Positions 63,075-64,000 of a stretch of 64,000 nt of DNA are shown here, piece after piece. The stretch is from CANIGN01 sp041391385 (GTDB lineage Bacteria; Bdellovibrionota; UBA2428): assembly GCA_041391385.1 (NCBI GenBank), contig JAWKOD010000003.1, positions 496,001 through 560,000 of the forward strand, written 5' to 3'. The notes below the pieces were generated by a model that was not told the origin of the DNA, ran no database searches, and saw only the letters and a program-made list of their open reading frames with translations. How positions within the stretch are numbered: the stretch's first letter is position 1; each line of letters starts with the position of its first letter. The position numbers and the translations under genes are program-made.

Positions 63075-64000
63075 ATGATGCTTCAAAAACATTTATCTCA
63101 ATCCTTAGTTATTTTGGGTATTTTTTCTCTTGGCTCTTGTAAATCTATGGGCTTTAGAAAGCAGCAAAATACGCCTTCGGCTAGCGCAATTCCCTCTGGA
63201 GAGAGCAGCGCGCTTGAAAGGGAGGAGGGAATATCCAGCACGTCTCCCACAGAAGCCTCAGTCGCCCCTAAAGCCGCAAAAAGCGCAGTTCAGCAGCATG
63301 CTGAGGACAAGCTCAGTCCTTACAAACAGGAAGCTACTACTGCCCCTCAAGCGAAAGGAAAAGCTCTTAACAATTCAGGTAAAAAAACCCTAATTATCGG
63401 AGATTCCATGAGTGAAGGCAAGTTTGGTCGTGCTCTTGCAAGCGCCTATTCTGAAGGAGGCGGTGAGAGCTGCCAGTTCTCTTATTCAAGTTCTAAAATT
63501 GACGACTGGGTAAGTGGTGACTTTGCAACTGCTCGAGACCCCGTTATGAGATATTCAACAAACGGCAGTATTCCTTATGTTGCCGCTCCCCAAAGCCCCT
63601 CCTGGGGCCTTCATGGTCTTCTTCACAATCCAAGAGAGTCAGGATGCAGAATGGATTACTTTGATCGTCTTGTAATACAACTCGGAAGTAACCCCTCAGG
63701 AAATCCTTGGCAGAATTTTGAATCGGCTCTTGCTATGGCTAGAGGAGCTGGAGTCCCAGATATTCAATTTATCCTTCCACCGGGACAAAAAGGTAACCCC
63801 AATTCCTTTGCGAGCTACAACAAAACTTTCATAAGCAAGATGCAAGATTTGCAGCAGAAGTACAAAGGACTCAACATTAGTTGGATCAATTCCTCTGATC
63901 CGAAAATTCTCAGTTTAAATGACAATGAATTTGTTGATAAAGAAAATGATAGAACACACCTCAAAGATGGCGGCACGGGACAAAGCAAGTGGATCGCTGC
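63075..64000 (+). CDS. SGNH/GDSL-hydrolase-like lipoprotein, 3' end outside the window
   Basis: An open frame of at least 308 residues that runs off the window end. ATG 63075 or 63078 starts a lipoprotein signal with cleavage before cysteine in GIFSLGSCKS. A low-complexity Ala/Ser/Pro/Gln-rich linker follows to about residue 105. The catalytic domain begins KTLIIGDSMSEGKFG (nucleophile Ser block), with LVIQLGSNPSG (block III Asn) and DRTHLKDGG (Asp and His). Members deacylate or cut ester bonds in surface or cell-wall polymers. Substrate unknown. Confidence 0.85.
   Translation, partial: MMLQKHLSQSLVILGIFSLGSCKSMGFRKQQNTPSASAIPSGESSALEREEGISSTSPTEASVAPKAAKSAVQQHAEDKLSPYKQEATTAPQAKGKALNNSGKKTLIIGDSMSEGKFGRALASAYSEGGGESCQFSYSSSKIDDWVSGDFATARDPVMRYSTNGSIPYVAAPQSPSWGLHGLLHNPRESGCRMDYFDRLVIQLGSNPSGNPWQNFESALAMARGAGVPDIQFILPPGQKGNPNSFASYNKTFISKMQDLQQKYKGLNISWINSSDPKILSLNDNEFVDKENDRTHLKDGGTGQSKWIA

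Noticed and set aside
63130..63393. Short basic plus-strand frame near the window end
   Set aside because: Lies in another frame of the SGNH lipoprotein gene, which has a signal peptide and catalytic motifs.

Overview
The window looks like a chromosomal segment of a Gram-negative, flagellated bacterium, most likely Bdellovibrionota or a related delta-proteobacterial-type lineage. The clues are moderate-to-low GC, an OmpA-family protein, lipoproteins, a split glycine decarboxylase (gcvPA/gcvPB), an FlhF/FliA flagellar block and a deoxynucleoside-salvage operon. No rRNA, tRNA or CRISPR was recognised, so this placement is an inference.

1-27.7 kb is a large surface-polysaccharide (O-antigen-like) locus. 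It starts with an initiating sugar-phosphate transferase (5' end outside the window), an O-antigen ligase/polymerase and a stray type IV prepilin gene broken at a poly-C tract. Next comes a UDP-L-N-acetyl-6-deoxyhexosamine module (WbuB-type transferase, RmlD-like reductase, CapE-type dehydratase, WecB-type 2-epimerase). The centre (9.6-18.5 kb) makes a CDP-sugar: cytidylyltransferase, CDP-glucose 4,6-dehydratase and RfbH, plus a YerE-like thiamine-diphosphate enzyme, two SDR reductases, an HpcH/HpaI aldolase and a DmpG/DmpF-type aldolase/acetaldehyde dehydrogenase pair. Together these suggest a branched-chain 3,6-dideoxyhexose built with pyruvate- and acetyl-CoA-derived carbon. A GT2 transferase follows. 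On the minus strand are a Wzx flippase, a GT10 transferase, a CgeB-like transferase, and a Gmd / Fcl-like / ColD set that predicts GDP-L-colitose. Many genes of this half carry single-base indels.

27.7-33.8 kb holds an FHA-domain membrane protein, a trypsin-like protease (frameshifted), RecD2 and a RAYT transposase element with ~65-bp inverted repeats that abuts recD2. 33.9-39.3 kb is an overlapping nucleoside-catabolism operon (deoC, deoB, pyrimidine phosphorylase, purine phosphorylase, MTA/SAH-type deaminase). 39.4-45.7 kb has an OmpA-family protein, an esterase, a LysR regulator, purA and an orphan response regulator. 46-49.2 kb is gcvH-gcvPA-gcvPB without gcvT. 49-53.7 kb carries a Tim44-like protein, a lipoprotein, a GT39 transferase, an epimerase and a glycine-rich RRM protein whose ribosome-binding site lies in a hairpin.

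53.8-61.5 kb (minus strand) is a flagellar-type export block: histidine kinase, fliA, flhF, flhA, a small membrane protein, fliR, fliQ, fliP and a FliF/SctJ-like gene. It is strikingly divergent. FlhA lacks the end of its cytoplasmic domain, flhB is replaced by an 84-residue membrane protein, FliP lacks the methionine gasket and the ring protein is short. The window closes with folA, thyA and the start of an SGNH-hydrolase-like lipoprotein gene that runs off the end.
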